A stretch of 39,808 bases of DNA from Stentor roeselii (Eukaryota; Ciliophora; Heterotrichea; Heterotrichida; Stentoridae), in the NCBI GenBank assembly GCA_006503475.1, contig RSEH01000348.1, positions 1 to 39,808 on the forward strand, read 5' to 3'. Positions 1-7,769 of the stretch are shown piece by piece. The translations under genes were made by a program, and so were the position numbers. Position 1 is the first letter of the stretch. Each line of letters starts with the position of its first letter. The notes under the pieces were generated by a model. That model did no database searches. It was not told where the DNA came from and saw only the letters and a list, made by a program, of their open reading frames with translations.

Positions 1-1
1 T

Positions 2-586
2 GAAAAAACTCAAAATTTATCTAAGATTGAAAATGAACATAGAAATCTTAAAAATCAATTAATAGAAAAGACCCAAGCATTGGACAAGAATAACAGCCAG
101 CTAAATGATAAAATTCTAGAATTATCTAATAAACAAAAAGACCTGGATAATTATAAGAAGCAATTACTGGAAACTAACCAAGAACTGACTAAGAAACAGA
201 AGGATTGTAACGATCTTAAAAAGCAATTAGAAGTTAAGGATCAAAACTTATCGAATAAACAAAAGGAGCTTGAGACTCATAAAGAGCAATCGCTAAAAAA
301 GACCAAAGAATTAGATCAAAAACAAAAAGATTATGACATTCTAAAGAAGAAGCTAGATGAGAATGTTCAATTAATTAATAAATCAAAAAATGAGCATGAG
401 ATCGCCATGAATAAAATTCATGAGAGATTAGACAATATGACTAAGAAATATAATGAAAAGGATCAGATCCTCCAAAATATTGGCAGTCTAAAAAAAACCT
501 TGCTAGACTTAGAAGAAAAAGAGAGGCAAATTAAAATTGAAAGAGAAAGAGAAAGAGAAAGAGAAAGAGAAAGAGTGAAAGGTTAG
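2..586 (+). CDS. Coiled-coil protein, 3' part only (5' end outside window)
   Basis: The reading frame is open from base 2 and runs to a TAG at 584-586, so the gene starts upstream of the window. About 194 residues are visible. Nearly all are heptad-like Lys/Glu/Gln/Leu/Asn-rich coiled coil with recurring segments such as NKQKDLDNYKKQL and KKQKDCNDLKKQL, and the end is a run of Arg-Glu dipeptides at about 540-575. No catalytic motif is present. All of roughly 18 Gln codons are CAA or CAG. The same frame continues after the TAG into WD-like sequence, so the stop may be a mutation, or a Gln codon if the segment uses a UAR=Gln code. Function unknown. Confidence 0.6.
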   Translation, partial: EKTQNLSKIENEHRNLKNQLIEKTQALDKNNSQLNDKILELSNKQKDLDNYKKQLLETNQELTKKQKDCNDLKKQLEVKDQNLSNKQKELETHKEQSLKKTKELDQKQKDYDILKKKLDENVQLINKSKNEHEIAMNKIHERLDNMTKKYNEKDQILQNIGSLKKTLLDLEEKERQIKIERERERERERERVKG

Positions 587-1203
587 ACTTATATAGCACT
601 TCAAGCAATGTCTAAAAATGAAAAAATAAAGTACTGTGCTAGTGCTTTTAATCGAAATGAGAGTTATTTTGAGGGTGGATATGAAGAAATTTTATTTTCA
701 AATGATGGAAAATATATTTTTTACTGTAAATACTATTTAAGGTATTTCCGACAAAGATTGTAACCTACAAGAAGGTAACCTACAACGAAGTAAATGTAAC
801 CTACATTGAAGATTGTAACCTACATTGAAGCTCGTAACCTACATTGAAGCTCGTAACCTACATCAAGGCTGTAACCTACATTTAGGTAAGGGATATAGAA
901 GGGTGTATCATCTACGTAGTGGAAATTTGGAACCTTGAAACTAAAAAATGTGAGTTTAGCGGCTACAATAATGATAGCAATGCAAGAAAATGGAAAGATC
1001 GCTACAGGGAATGCATCTATGAAAATTGGGGCTATTAGTTTAGGTAATTAGATTAGTATTTAGCGAAAATTTGTCCTAATTTCCTTTCTTTTAAGCAGTA
1101 GTCTGATATCTAAATAGTCTTAAATCGTTTAAATATAATTAAATAAACCACAGTGATGAAGGATAATAAATAAAAACTAGATTACATACTAAGGGTTGTT
1201 TGA
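587..1203 (+). pseudogene. WD-repeat-like remnant interrupted by a minisatellite
   Basis: In the frame of the preceding coiled-coil gene, past its TAG, the sequence encodes a WD-like strand (ILFSNDGKYIFYC, about 690-728). After the repeat array at 726-901 another frame encodes VVEIWNLETKKCEFSGYNN (about 916-972), the typical end of a WD repeat. The two halves are in different frames. Downstream, the second frame has several TAA/TAG codons before a TGA at 1201-1203. It could be a pseudogene, or a gene in a UAR=Gln code with an intron or sequence error in the array. Seen directly: the two WD-like halves and the frame change. Inferred: that they once formed one protein with the upstream coiled coil. 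Confidence 0.4.
726..901 (+). repeat. Minisatellite of 15-16 nt GT...AG units
   Basis: Seven copies of a unit starting GTAACCTACA begin at 760, 775, 796, 815, 834, 853 and 871, spaced 15-21 nt. Each unit runs 15 or 16 nt from GT to AG and is separated from the next by 0-5 nt. Segments of the same shape, but not the same sequence, flank the array: 726-741, 742-756 and 886-901. All ten begin GTA and carry A at position 10, as do the two real 15-nt introns in this window. Only 871-885 ends in TAG; the others end in AAG. Whether any unit is spliced cannot be told from sequence. Confidence 0.75.
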
Positions 1204-1232
1204 TCAATTGATTTATTTATATAATTATTATA

Positions 1233-1843
1233 ATGAAGTAAGTGGCTCAAACTTGTTAATTGGTTTATGACTATGCTAATAAGAACTTAAAACAAAAGTA
1301 TTTCACATTTATAATCCCAAGATGCTTAGATAACATGCAATCTTAATTTCGATATTTCAGAAGAGTTAGAAATTTTTCAAAGTAGTTCAAGGACTGAAAG
1401 TCAGCGAAGACTAAATTCTTGGAATTTAATTGGTCTTGAGCAAGGACTGATTCTTGTTAATAATATCAGAGTTGATTCAGATGAAATCATAAATTATCAT
1501 ATTCATGGTAAAGTCTTATCTCTTGCAATTTGCAGAGTCAAACAGCAAAAATAATACAAACTTACTAAGAAATCCACCCTTTTCTTATGAAATTGATAAA
1601 CCAATTGTAATTCTTAGAGCGTGTGAACCAACAACTGCATGGCTTTATCTAGCTTATCTTCATGCAGTTACCTCGAAAGATCTTGCAGATCCTTAGTAAA
1701 GATATTAAGAAGTGAACGAACTTTAAAAATTCTTCAAAGCTCAGCATAAATTTTCATGTACTAGAATTACAGATGATTCTTATAGCATCCTGGATGAAAT
1801 TTCTCGGTTCAGTCGTGATAGAATGTTTGAACCTCCTAATTGA
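1233..1843 (+). pseudogene. Gene-like segment readable with UAA/UAG = Gln
   Basis: With standard stops only fragments appear. If TAA/TAG are read as Gln, a continuous protein-like sequence emerges: from ATG 1233 (frame 0), with one 1-nt shift near 1340, through FDISEELEIFQ and SWNLIGLEQGL, across a 28-nt GTA...CAG intron at 1508-1535 that restores frame, then PFSYEIDKPIVILRACEP, a stretch with four UAR codons at Gln-like positions around 1694-1730, and CTRITDDSYSILDEISRF, ending at TGA 1841-1843. UAR and CAR codons are about equally frequent. I do not recognise the family. A pseudogene in the standard code is the alternative, but four UAR codons within about 13 otherwise coherent codons are hard to explain that way. 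Confidence 0.45.
1508..1535 (+). other. Candidate 28-nt intron (GTA...CAG)
   Basis: It begins GTAAAGTC and ends TTTGCAG, 28 nt in all. Removing it joins frame 1 (ending YHIH) to frame 2 (beginning ESNSKNN) through a GAG codon made from G1507 and AG1536-1537. The length fits Paramecium-type introns, not the 15-nt introns of the genes from 17 kb on. The support is the frame restoration and splice-site form only. Confidence 0.45.
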
Positions 1844-1981
1844 AAAAGTAACTTAGACTCAACATCTTTCAAACTATTGCTCGAGTGATTGATTCCTATT
1901 TTTACCTGAGAAAAGATAACTCACTCTTTTTTTTGAAATAAAAACCGAGAAAAAGAAAGAATTTGTTTGTCAAAAGAAATT

Positions 1982-4141
1982 TCATGACAAACTCTTGCAA
2001 AGTCCCCTGACGTAAACATTAAAAACAAGCAGACCCATATTTCGTGATTTCTCTCCATTCGAGATACAAAAAACATTGAAAATCGTTTCAAGTTTCATAC
2101 TCAAAGTTCCGTTAGAGGTGAGTTTTTCTTTGATTTCTTCCGGTTTTGGATGAGTTGCTTCTGGGATCACGACAGGGATTTTCTTTCCAAGATTCGAGAA
2201 TTTGAATCCGCTGCTTTTTCCTGGATTTTCACTTCTTCGACGGGTTTCTTTGATTTGTCTTTTGAACTACTTGATGAAGATGAGTATTTCTTTGACTTTT
2301 CTGTTGTTTTACATCGAGTAGCTTGGGCTGGACAACTTTCGATTTTGATGCTTTTCTTGAAGATGATGCTTTTCTTTAAGATGAGGAGCTGGAAGAGCTG
2401 GATTTTTTGCCTTTATCTGCAGGTTTAAGGCCTGGTTTTGATGGAACGTCTTCAGGTTTCTTCACCTCAGCTTTTTTATCATCAACTTTGATTTCTGGCT
2501 TCTTAGGCTCAACTGGAGTCTTTTTGTCATCAGTTTTGATTTCTGGCTTCTTAGGCTCAACTGGAGTCTTTTTGTCATCAACTTTGATCTCAGGTTTCTT
2601 TACAGGGACACGCTTCCCAGAACTTGAAGATGATGAACTCGAAGACTTTTTAACAACCTTTGGCTTGTCAGCTGGATGAACAGGAACTGTTAGAGTCACT
2701 GGTTTCACAGTAGGAACTTCAGGTTTCGTCTCAGGTACTTTTTTCTTTTCTTCAGTTGGAGGTTTGATTACTTCTGGTTTTTTAGGCTCTTGAACCTTTT
2801 AAGTGTCAGGTTTTGGTTTAGGTACGTCTTTTGAAGAAGGAACCTCGGGCTTGACAATGACTTAAGGTTTAGGAAGAGGCTTCTCTGAAACCTTAGCCTT
2901 TCTACTTGATGAGGAACTTGAAGAAGATTTCTATTTTTTCGGATCTTTCTGTGTGGAAGGTTTTTCTGGAAATTTTTTGTCTTCTGGCTTTTTCTTATCG
3001 TCCTTTTGATAGGTAGAGTTACTTTTTGATCTGGTTTTTTCCTTTGTTTTTCTTTTGAACTTGATGAAGAGCTTGACGATGATTTTTTGTTTATAATATC
3101 TTTGATGACATCGATTGCAGGTTTCACAACATCTGGGACGTGAATCTTCGGAGTAACAGCATCTTTAGGTTTAGGAAGAATTCCGCCTGGGGTCTTTCCT
3201 TTCTTAGAAGAAGAAGAGCTGGATGAGCTTGATCCTTTTTTAGGTTTGTCATCGACTGGCTTCACAGATGGAATCTTTTTATCGTCAACTTTGATTTCAG
3301 GCTTCTTAATAGGAACCTTCTTTCCAGAACTTGAGGATGATGAGTTTGAAGACTTTTTATCAACCTTTGGCTTATCAACCTTTTCACTGGGATGAGTCGG
3401 AGTGACCGCTGGCTTCACTGATGGAGTCTCAGGTTTACTGTCAGGAACGTTTTTCTTTTCTTCAGATTTGGCTATCTCTGGTTTTTTAGTCTCCTGAACT
3501 TTTTGACTGTAGGTTTCTTCTTCTGTTGTTCTTTTGAACTGGATAAGCTTGATGACTTCTTCTTAGGAATATCTTTTTTGATATCAATCGCAGGTTTTAT
3601 AACATCTGGGACATGAATCTTGGGTTTAGTAATATCTGTTGGCTTAAGAAGAATTCTGCCTGGAGTCTTTCCTTTCTTTGAAGAAGAAGAAGAGCTGGAA
3701 GAGCTTGATCCTTTTTTAGGTTTGGCATCAGTTGGCTTCACGGTGGAATCTTTTTATCATCAACTTTAATTTTATCCTTCTTTGGCTCAATAGGAATCTT
3801 TTTATTATCAACTTAAATTTCAGGCTTCTTAACAGGAAGCTTCTTTCCAGAACTTGAAGATGATGAACTTGAAGACACTTTACCAACCTTAGCTTGTCAG
3901 CTGGATGAACAGGAACTGTTGGAGTCAGTGGCTTAACAGCAGGAACTTCAGGTTTAGTCTCAGGTACTTTTTTGTTGTCTTTCGTTGGAGGTTTGATTAC
4001 TTCTGGTTTTTAGGCTCTTGGACCTTTTTAGTATCAGGTTTCGGTTTAGGTACATCTTTTGAAGAACTTGATGATGAAGAATCCTTTGGTTTGACAAATG
4101 TCTTTAGGTATAGGAAGAGGCTTCTCTGGAATTTTATATCA
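1982..4141 (-). pseudogene. Decayed Ser-run/Lys-Pro repeat protein gene
   Basis: At least three diverged modules run on the minus strand (about 4100-3440, 3440-2790 and 2790-1982). Each has poly-Ser runs followed by GKKVPVKKPEIKVDDKK; the first two also have SKKGKTPGGILPKP and KIHVPDVVKPAID. Comparing modules shows many lesions: a 1-nt deletion near 3733, another near 3890, a shortened A-run near 4010, a 1-nt insertion near 4100, and AAA-to-TAA changes near 3815 and 2800. True Gln positions use CAA/CAG, so those TAAs look like nonsense mutations. The tail encodes a non-repetitive segment ending at TGA 1982-1984. Low-complexity Ser/Lys repeat proteins are often structural or secreted, but no function can be assigned. 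Sequence error in a repetitive, low-coverage stretch is an alternative to decay. Confidence 0.75.
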
Positions 4142-4270
4142 AGGATTGAGATATATATAATAATCTACTTTAAATCTTGAAGGTAATAGTTTCACACTCG
4201 CACATCAATACCTTAAAGAATATTTAGTTATGCTAACGTAAATGAGTATTTTCTATATCTTATAAATATT

Positions 4271-5392
4271 ATGGACCTAAATCTGATTTCGTTAACCGAT
4301 CTTTCAATAAACTCAGAATGGAATTCATATCAAACAATATCTTATCTTAACTTCTACAGTAAATCTTCAAGTAAAATCATAATTTTTGACTTGAAGTCCC
4401 TTCTTTTCCAAACAAAATCAAGACAAAACTACCCAAACGATTTTCATGATTGGGAACTAAAAAATGAATCTTCTCAAGCTCAGTTAAAATCATTCTTGAT
4501 GGAAGGATTCAGATTGGTAGTTTTCACTAACGACAAACATTTTTCTAGAGAAGGTGAAAAGTGCTATGAATTTCTTCTAAACCATTTGAAACTTCCTCTT
4601 CTTTTACTCATCAGCAAAGAAGATGATACCTTCGCAATTCCTTGCACTGAAATGTGGGAATTTTTCAAAAGTCACTTGAATGATCAGGTCTCAATCAACT
4701 ACTCAGAGAGCAAGTTAATCCTCAGTCCAGAAGTTTCAAAAACAGAAAATTACTACAAATTTGCACTAAACATAGGCTTTTCAGTAGTTTCTCCTGATTT
4801 CTCATTAGATAATTTTCCATCAAATCCAAGACTAACCTACTCAAATAAAGACATCAAAAGAAGAGGTTCTGTATTCAAAAATGAAGAAACACAGTCTTCT
4901 ATTTCAATGGAAAATCAAGAAGTCATCGTTTTTGTCGGCCCGCCTGGAGCTGGCAAGTCGACCTTTTGGAAAAATCATTTGAGTCAATATACCTGGATTA
5001 ACTGTGATAAAATGAGAACTAAAAGAAAATGCTTGGAAAATTTAGAAAAATCGTTAAGAAGTAAGAAAAGTTGTGTTATTGATAATCAAAACTCAACTGC
5101 TGCGCTCAGACTTGAGTACTTAACAGTCGCTTTGAAGTATTCTGTCAATGTTAGATGCTTTGTTTTCTTACCTCATCGAGACTTCGCACTTCATTTGGAT
5201 AAACTTAGAAAAATCAATAAAGCACGTAAACATCTCAGTGGGTATGTTGGACAAGTTGCTGTTAATAAATTTTATCGTGATTTCGAGTACCCGACTTTGG
5301 AAGAAGGATTTCAAGAAATTAAAGAGATTGATTTAGTTGCAGGGCCTTTTGAAAATCAAGAAGATGAGAAGTTGTTTTTTTCATATACTTAA
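4271..5392 (+). CDS. PNKP-like polynucleotide kinase with degenerate phosphatase domain
   Basis: This 373-residue protein has the polynucleotide phosphatase/kinase layout. The C-terminal kinase half is intact: Walker A GPPGAGKST at 223-231, NCDK with candidate catalytic base D246, and VIDNQNSTAALR at 269-280, which matches the DNTNPDAA region of PNKP. The N-terminal HAD phosphatase half still aligns (FTNDKHFSREG at 85-95, EMW at 127-129, FALNIG at 164-169), but the nucleophile motif DxDGT reads DLKSL at 40-44, so the second Asp is Lys. The acidic motif before FALNIG is also lost. PNKP repairs DNA strand breaks by adding 5' phosphate and removing 3' phosphate. Here I infer that only 5'-kinase activity remains. 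There is no FHA domain. The next gene starts 31 bp downstream on the same strand. Confidence 0.85.
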   Translation: MDLNLISLTDLSINSEWNSYQTISYLNFYSKSSSKIIIFDLKSLLFQTKSRQNYPNDFHDWELKNESSQAQLKSFLMEGFRLVVFTNDKHFSREGEKCYEFLLNHLKLPLLLLISKEDDTFAIPCTEMWEFFKSHLNDQVSINYSESKLILSPEVSKTENYYKFALNIGFSVVSPDFSLDNFPSNPRLTYSNKDIKRRGSVFKNEETQSSISMENQEVIVFVGPPGAGKSTFWKNHLSQYTWINCDKMRTKRKCLENLEKSLRSKKSCVIDNQNSTAALRLEYLTVALKYSVNVRCFVFLPHRDFALHLDKLRKINKARKHLSGYVGQVAVNKFYRDFEYPTLEEGFQEIKEIDLVAGPFENQEDEKLFFSYT

Positions 5393-5423
5393 TTCTATAG
5401 TTATTTTACAAAAAACATTAGAA

Positions 5424-5849
5424 ATGAATCCGGAAATTCAAGAACTCATTGAAAAGGCAAACAAATCACTTGGTGAAACAGGATTGATGATCGAGAAATC
5501 TTTAGCTTTACTTTATGAAGAATGCCAGCAAACAGATAGTTTACTTACCTCAGAACTTTCAATGCGTCAGTCTTCCCTCTCTCACAAAAAGCAAATCCTT
5601 TCATCTCTCCAAAAAGAAAAATCTCGATTGCTAAGTGAAGATTTAAGTTGTTCTCCTTCAAATCAGTTTCCAAGTGAATCAGTAAGTGACCTTGAAGATC
5701 TTCTCCTTCTCTACTATGAAATAAGCAAAATCGAATTTAACTTCAACACACCCTCAATATCAGGTCAACTAAACCAAAAGTCCTTCCGCCACACCTCCTC
5801 ATCTCCCTCATTCGAGACAGTAAACAAACTCTGGGATATTCTCCCTTAA
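5424..5849 (+). CDS. Small coiled-coil protein, candidate Spc24-like kinetochore subunit
   Basis: The start is the ATG at 5424 after a short AT-rich leader; the open frame extends upstream without a better start. The product is 141 residues. Residues about 1-75 are predicted coiled coil and residues about 88-141 form a small globular tail. The tail reads LYYEISKIEFNF (96-107) and ends VNKLWDIL (133-140). As I recall it, vertebrate Spc24 has LYHQVSKIEWDY at the same place and ends with a similar LW segment, with matching spacing. Spc24 pairs with Spc25 in the Ndc80 complex that links kinetochores to microtubules. The assignment rests on pattern and architecture only, so another small coiled-coil protein is possible. 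It converges on the next gene with 9 nt between stops. Confidence 0.5.
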   Translation: MNPEIQELIEKANKSLGETGLMIEKSLALLYEECQQTDSLLTSELSMRQSSLSHKKQILSSLQKEKSRLLSEDLSCSPSNQFPSESVSDLEDLLLLYYEISKIEFNFNTPSISGQLNQKSFRHTSSSPSFETVNKLWDILP

Positions 5850-5858
5850 CTAAGCTAA

Positions 5859-7679
5859 TTAAAGACATCCAAAGCACTTCGAACTATGCTCTTCATTTTT
5901 ATTGTTCTTCATAAATTCCTTCAACGGTTCCGGAGCGAACTGAGCATTTTCAATATGAAGTCTTTCATCAATCAAAAAAGCCTGAATGATAGTATCACAA
6001 GCCATTTCATGAATACTCATAAAAAGCCCAGCAACGGTATAAGCAATCAAAGCGAAAACACAAGTTGGGGCAATAGGCGACTCAATTTCATCTTGAAAAG
6101 GGTCAAAATTCGTGATAATCAAAAACCCGAGGTACGCCGACACCAAAGTAATAAAAATTTTTCCAATAATTTTGAAAATATCTCCAATTGCCCCTAACAT
6201 AGCGAATCGAACAGCATTTTCCAGAATAAGCACAAAAGCATTTTTCGCTGCAATGCAAAAGCTGTCACCCATGAGTGCAATTTGAATATATGCGTTTTTA
6301 TCCAGAAATTTAATGAAACGTTCAAAGCAATTCACATAACACTCAACACATTTGCATCCAATTCGCAAACAGGCGTTGCCTTCAAATCCTTTCTTGTAAA
6401 CTTTTTCTTTAAGGTACCAAAGAAGGAATTTCACGAATTTTATGATGCTTAAAAGAAGCGAGCCGAAGGCGAGTGAACCTAAATGATACCTGATCGAGTA
6501 GTAAGCTGACCGAAGAACAGCTTTGGCTCCTGCCTTATCACGAGTGAAGTACCAGATGCTTACAGTGCAAGCGATGATGAACTGGCTGAGCGCGATTTTC
6601 ATTGAATTGATCCAAAGGATTCCAACTATTTCAAAGTAAAGAGAATGTCGAGTTGAGTCATCCCATGACACATGGGCCACAACTGAGTTCGAGTCTTTCA
6701 ATTCTCCTGAAGAATAAATGTAAATTATTGCAAGGATCCAGTAAGTGTAAAAAATGCAGGAAAGGAAGAAAAGGACGAGAGGGACAAAGATCACACTTGG
6801 ACTATCTTTGAAAAAACTAGCTCCTGATTTCATTATCGCGATAGCCAACTTGATTCTGCGATATAAAAAAAGGAAAATTATTACCAGTAAACCCACAGCT
6901 CCAAAGACGACGTAAGCTGCAATCTTCAGAGCTTTATGAGTTTTTTTCTTTTCATCAGAGCTGTACTTATCATCCGCAACTTTCAAGATGTAATAACCGA
7001 AAAATCCCATCAAGACCAGCGAAAGAAGAATACTTGTCCAGACGACTAACCCGACACAATACCTGAGAAAAAAGAGATAAACAATGGAAACAACAACTGA
7101 AATTCCAAGCATATAGATCATTGCAAGCCAACATCTAAGAATATCAGTGATCCACTCTTCGATCCCGTCAGTATAAATATGATCGAGAACCTTGTCGAAG
7201 TAGTCCAAGTCAGGGTCAGGAAGACAGAACCTTTTCCAGAGTGAGACACTTTTATAAGGTTTAGTAAAACTTGAATCATCCCCTTTCTTCAGTTCGAATT
7301 TTTTAGAAGTTTTGTTCCATTTGACGTCATCATTGTTGCGAGCATCGAAGTCACCATCATCATCTCCATCAGGACAGTGCTTGAGACAGATGCGGTATTT
7401 AGTGTAGTTCGAGAACTCGCTCATTTTGTTAGCAGCAGGGTAGTAAATATATCGATAATCATGCGCTGGGTGGTTAGGCCTGCCACATTGATGCCCGTCT
7501 GAATCATAAGGGTAGATCAGGAGTTCCGGTTCTCCATGAACGAAGCCAACAACCCCAACGACGAACATGGCAACTAAAAATACTGTAAACAATAAACAAC
7601 AAAGAACATCTGTGCACTTTCTGTCAGGAAGAGGCCCATCTCTGACCTCTTCACTGATAATCGATTTATACTCAGACAT
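5859..7679 (-). CDS. Choline transporter-like protein (SLC44/CTL family)
   Basis: This 606-residue multi-pass membrane protein starts MSEYKSIISEEVRDGPLPDR. The DGP...D-R-CTD segment just before the first membrane helix (about residues 26-48) is typical of CTL/SLC44 proteins. A large Cys-containing extracellular loop follows (about 50-180), then a helix cluster (185-310, 340-380, 395-425) and C-terminal helices (480-565). The FMSIHEMACDTIIQAFLID segment (about 560-578) matches the conserved CTL C-terminal helix before a short cytoplasmic tail ending in KCFGCL. The family transports choline or related solutes across plasma or organelle membranes. The exact substrate cannot be read here. Length is near the usual 600-700. 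It is divergent from the next gene, 90 bp between starts, with ATG context TTATAAATG. Confidence 0.88.
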   Translation of the reverse strand: MSEYKSIISEEVRDGPLPDRKCTDVLCCLLFTVFLVAMFVVGVVGFVHGEPELLIYPYDSDGHQCGRPNHPAHDYRYIYYPAANKMSEFSNYTKYRICLKHCPDGDDDGDFDARNNDDVKWNKTSKKFELKKGDDSSFTKPYKSVSLWKRFCLPDPDLDYFDKVLDHIYTDGIEEWITDILRCWLAMIYMLGISVVVSIVYLFFLRYCVGLVVWTSILLSLVLMGFFGYYILKVADDKYSSDEKKKTHKALKIAAYVVFGAVGLLVIIFLFLYRRIKLAIAIMKSGASFFKDSPSVIFVPLVLFFLSCIFYTYWILAIIYIYSSGELKDSNSVVAHVSWDDSTRHSLYFEIVGILWINSMKIALSQFIIACTVSIWYFTRDKAGAKAVLRSAYYSIRYHLGSLAFGSLLLSIIKFVKFLLWYLKEKVYKKGFEGNACLRIGCKCVECYVNCFERFIKFLDKNAYIQIALMGDSFCIAAKNAFVLILENAVRFAMLGAIGDIFKIIGKIFITLVSAYLGFLIITNFDPFQDEIESPIAPTCVFALIAYTVAGLFMSIHEMACDTIIQAFLIDERLHIENAQFAPEPLKEFMKNNKNEEHSSKCFGCL

Positions 7680-7769
7680 TTATAACTTTCTCCTATTCTA
7701 CCCCTACTAAATCTTCACACATTCAAACATCATCTGCTGCACCTCGATTAAAAACCATTCATAATTTAA

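Noticed and set aside
2150-2679. Plus-strand ORFs at 2150-2428, 2407-2679 and 3905-4180
   Set aside because: They are mirror frames of the minus-strand Ser/Lys repeats, with no independent coding character.
1982-4141. Programmed frameshifting (Euplotes-like) in the Ser/Lys-repeat gene
   Set aside because: The shifts are of both signs and fall at varied sequences, not at a fixed AAA-TAA slippery site. Decay or sequence error explains them better.
1982-4141. UAR = Gln reading of this repeat gene
   Set aside because: The TAA codons sit where sister modules have AAA (Lys), and real Gln positions use CAA/CAG. They look like nonsense mutations.
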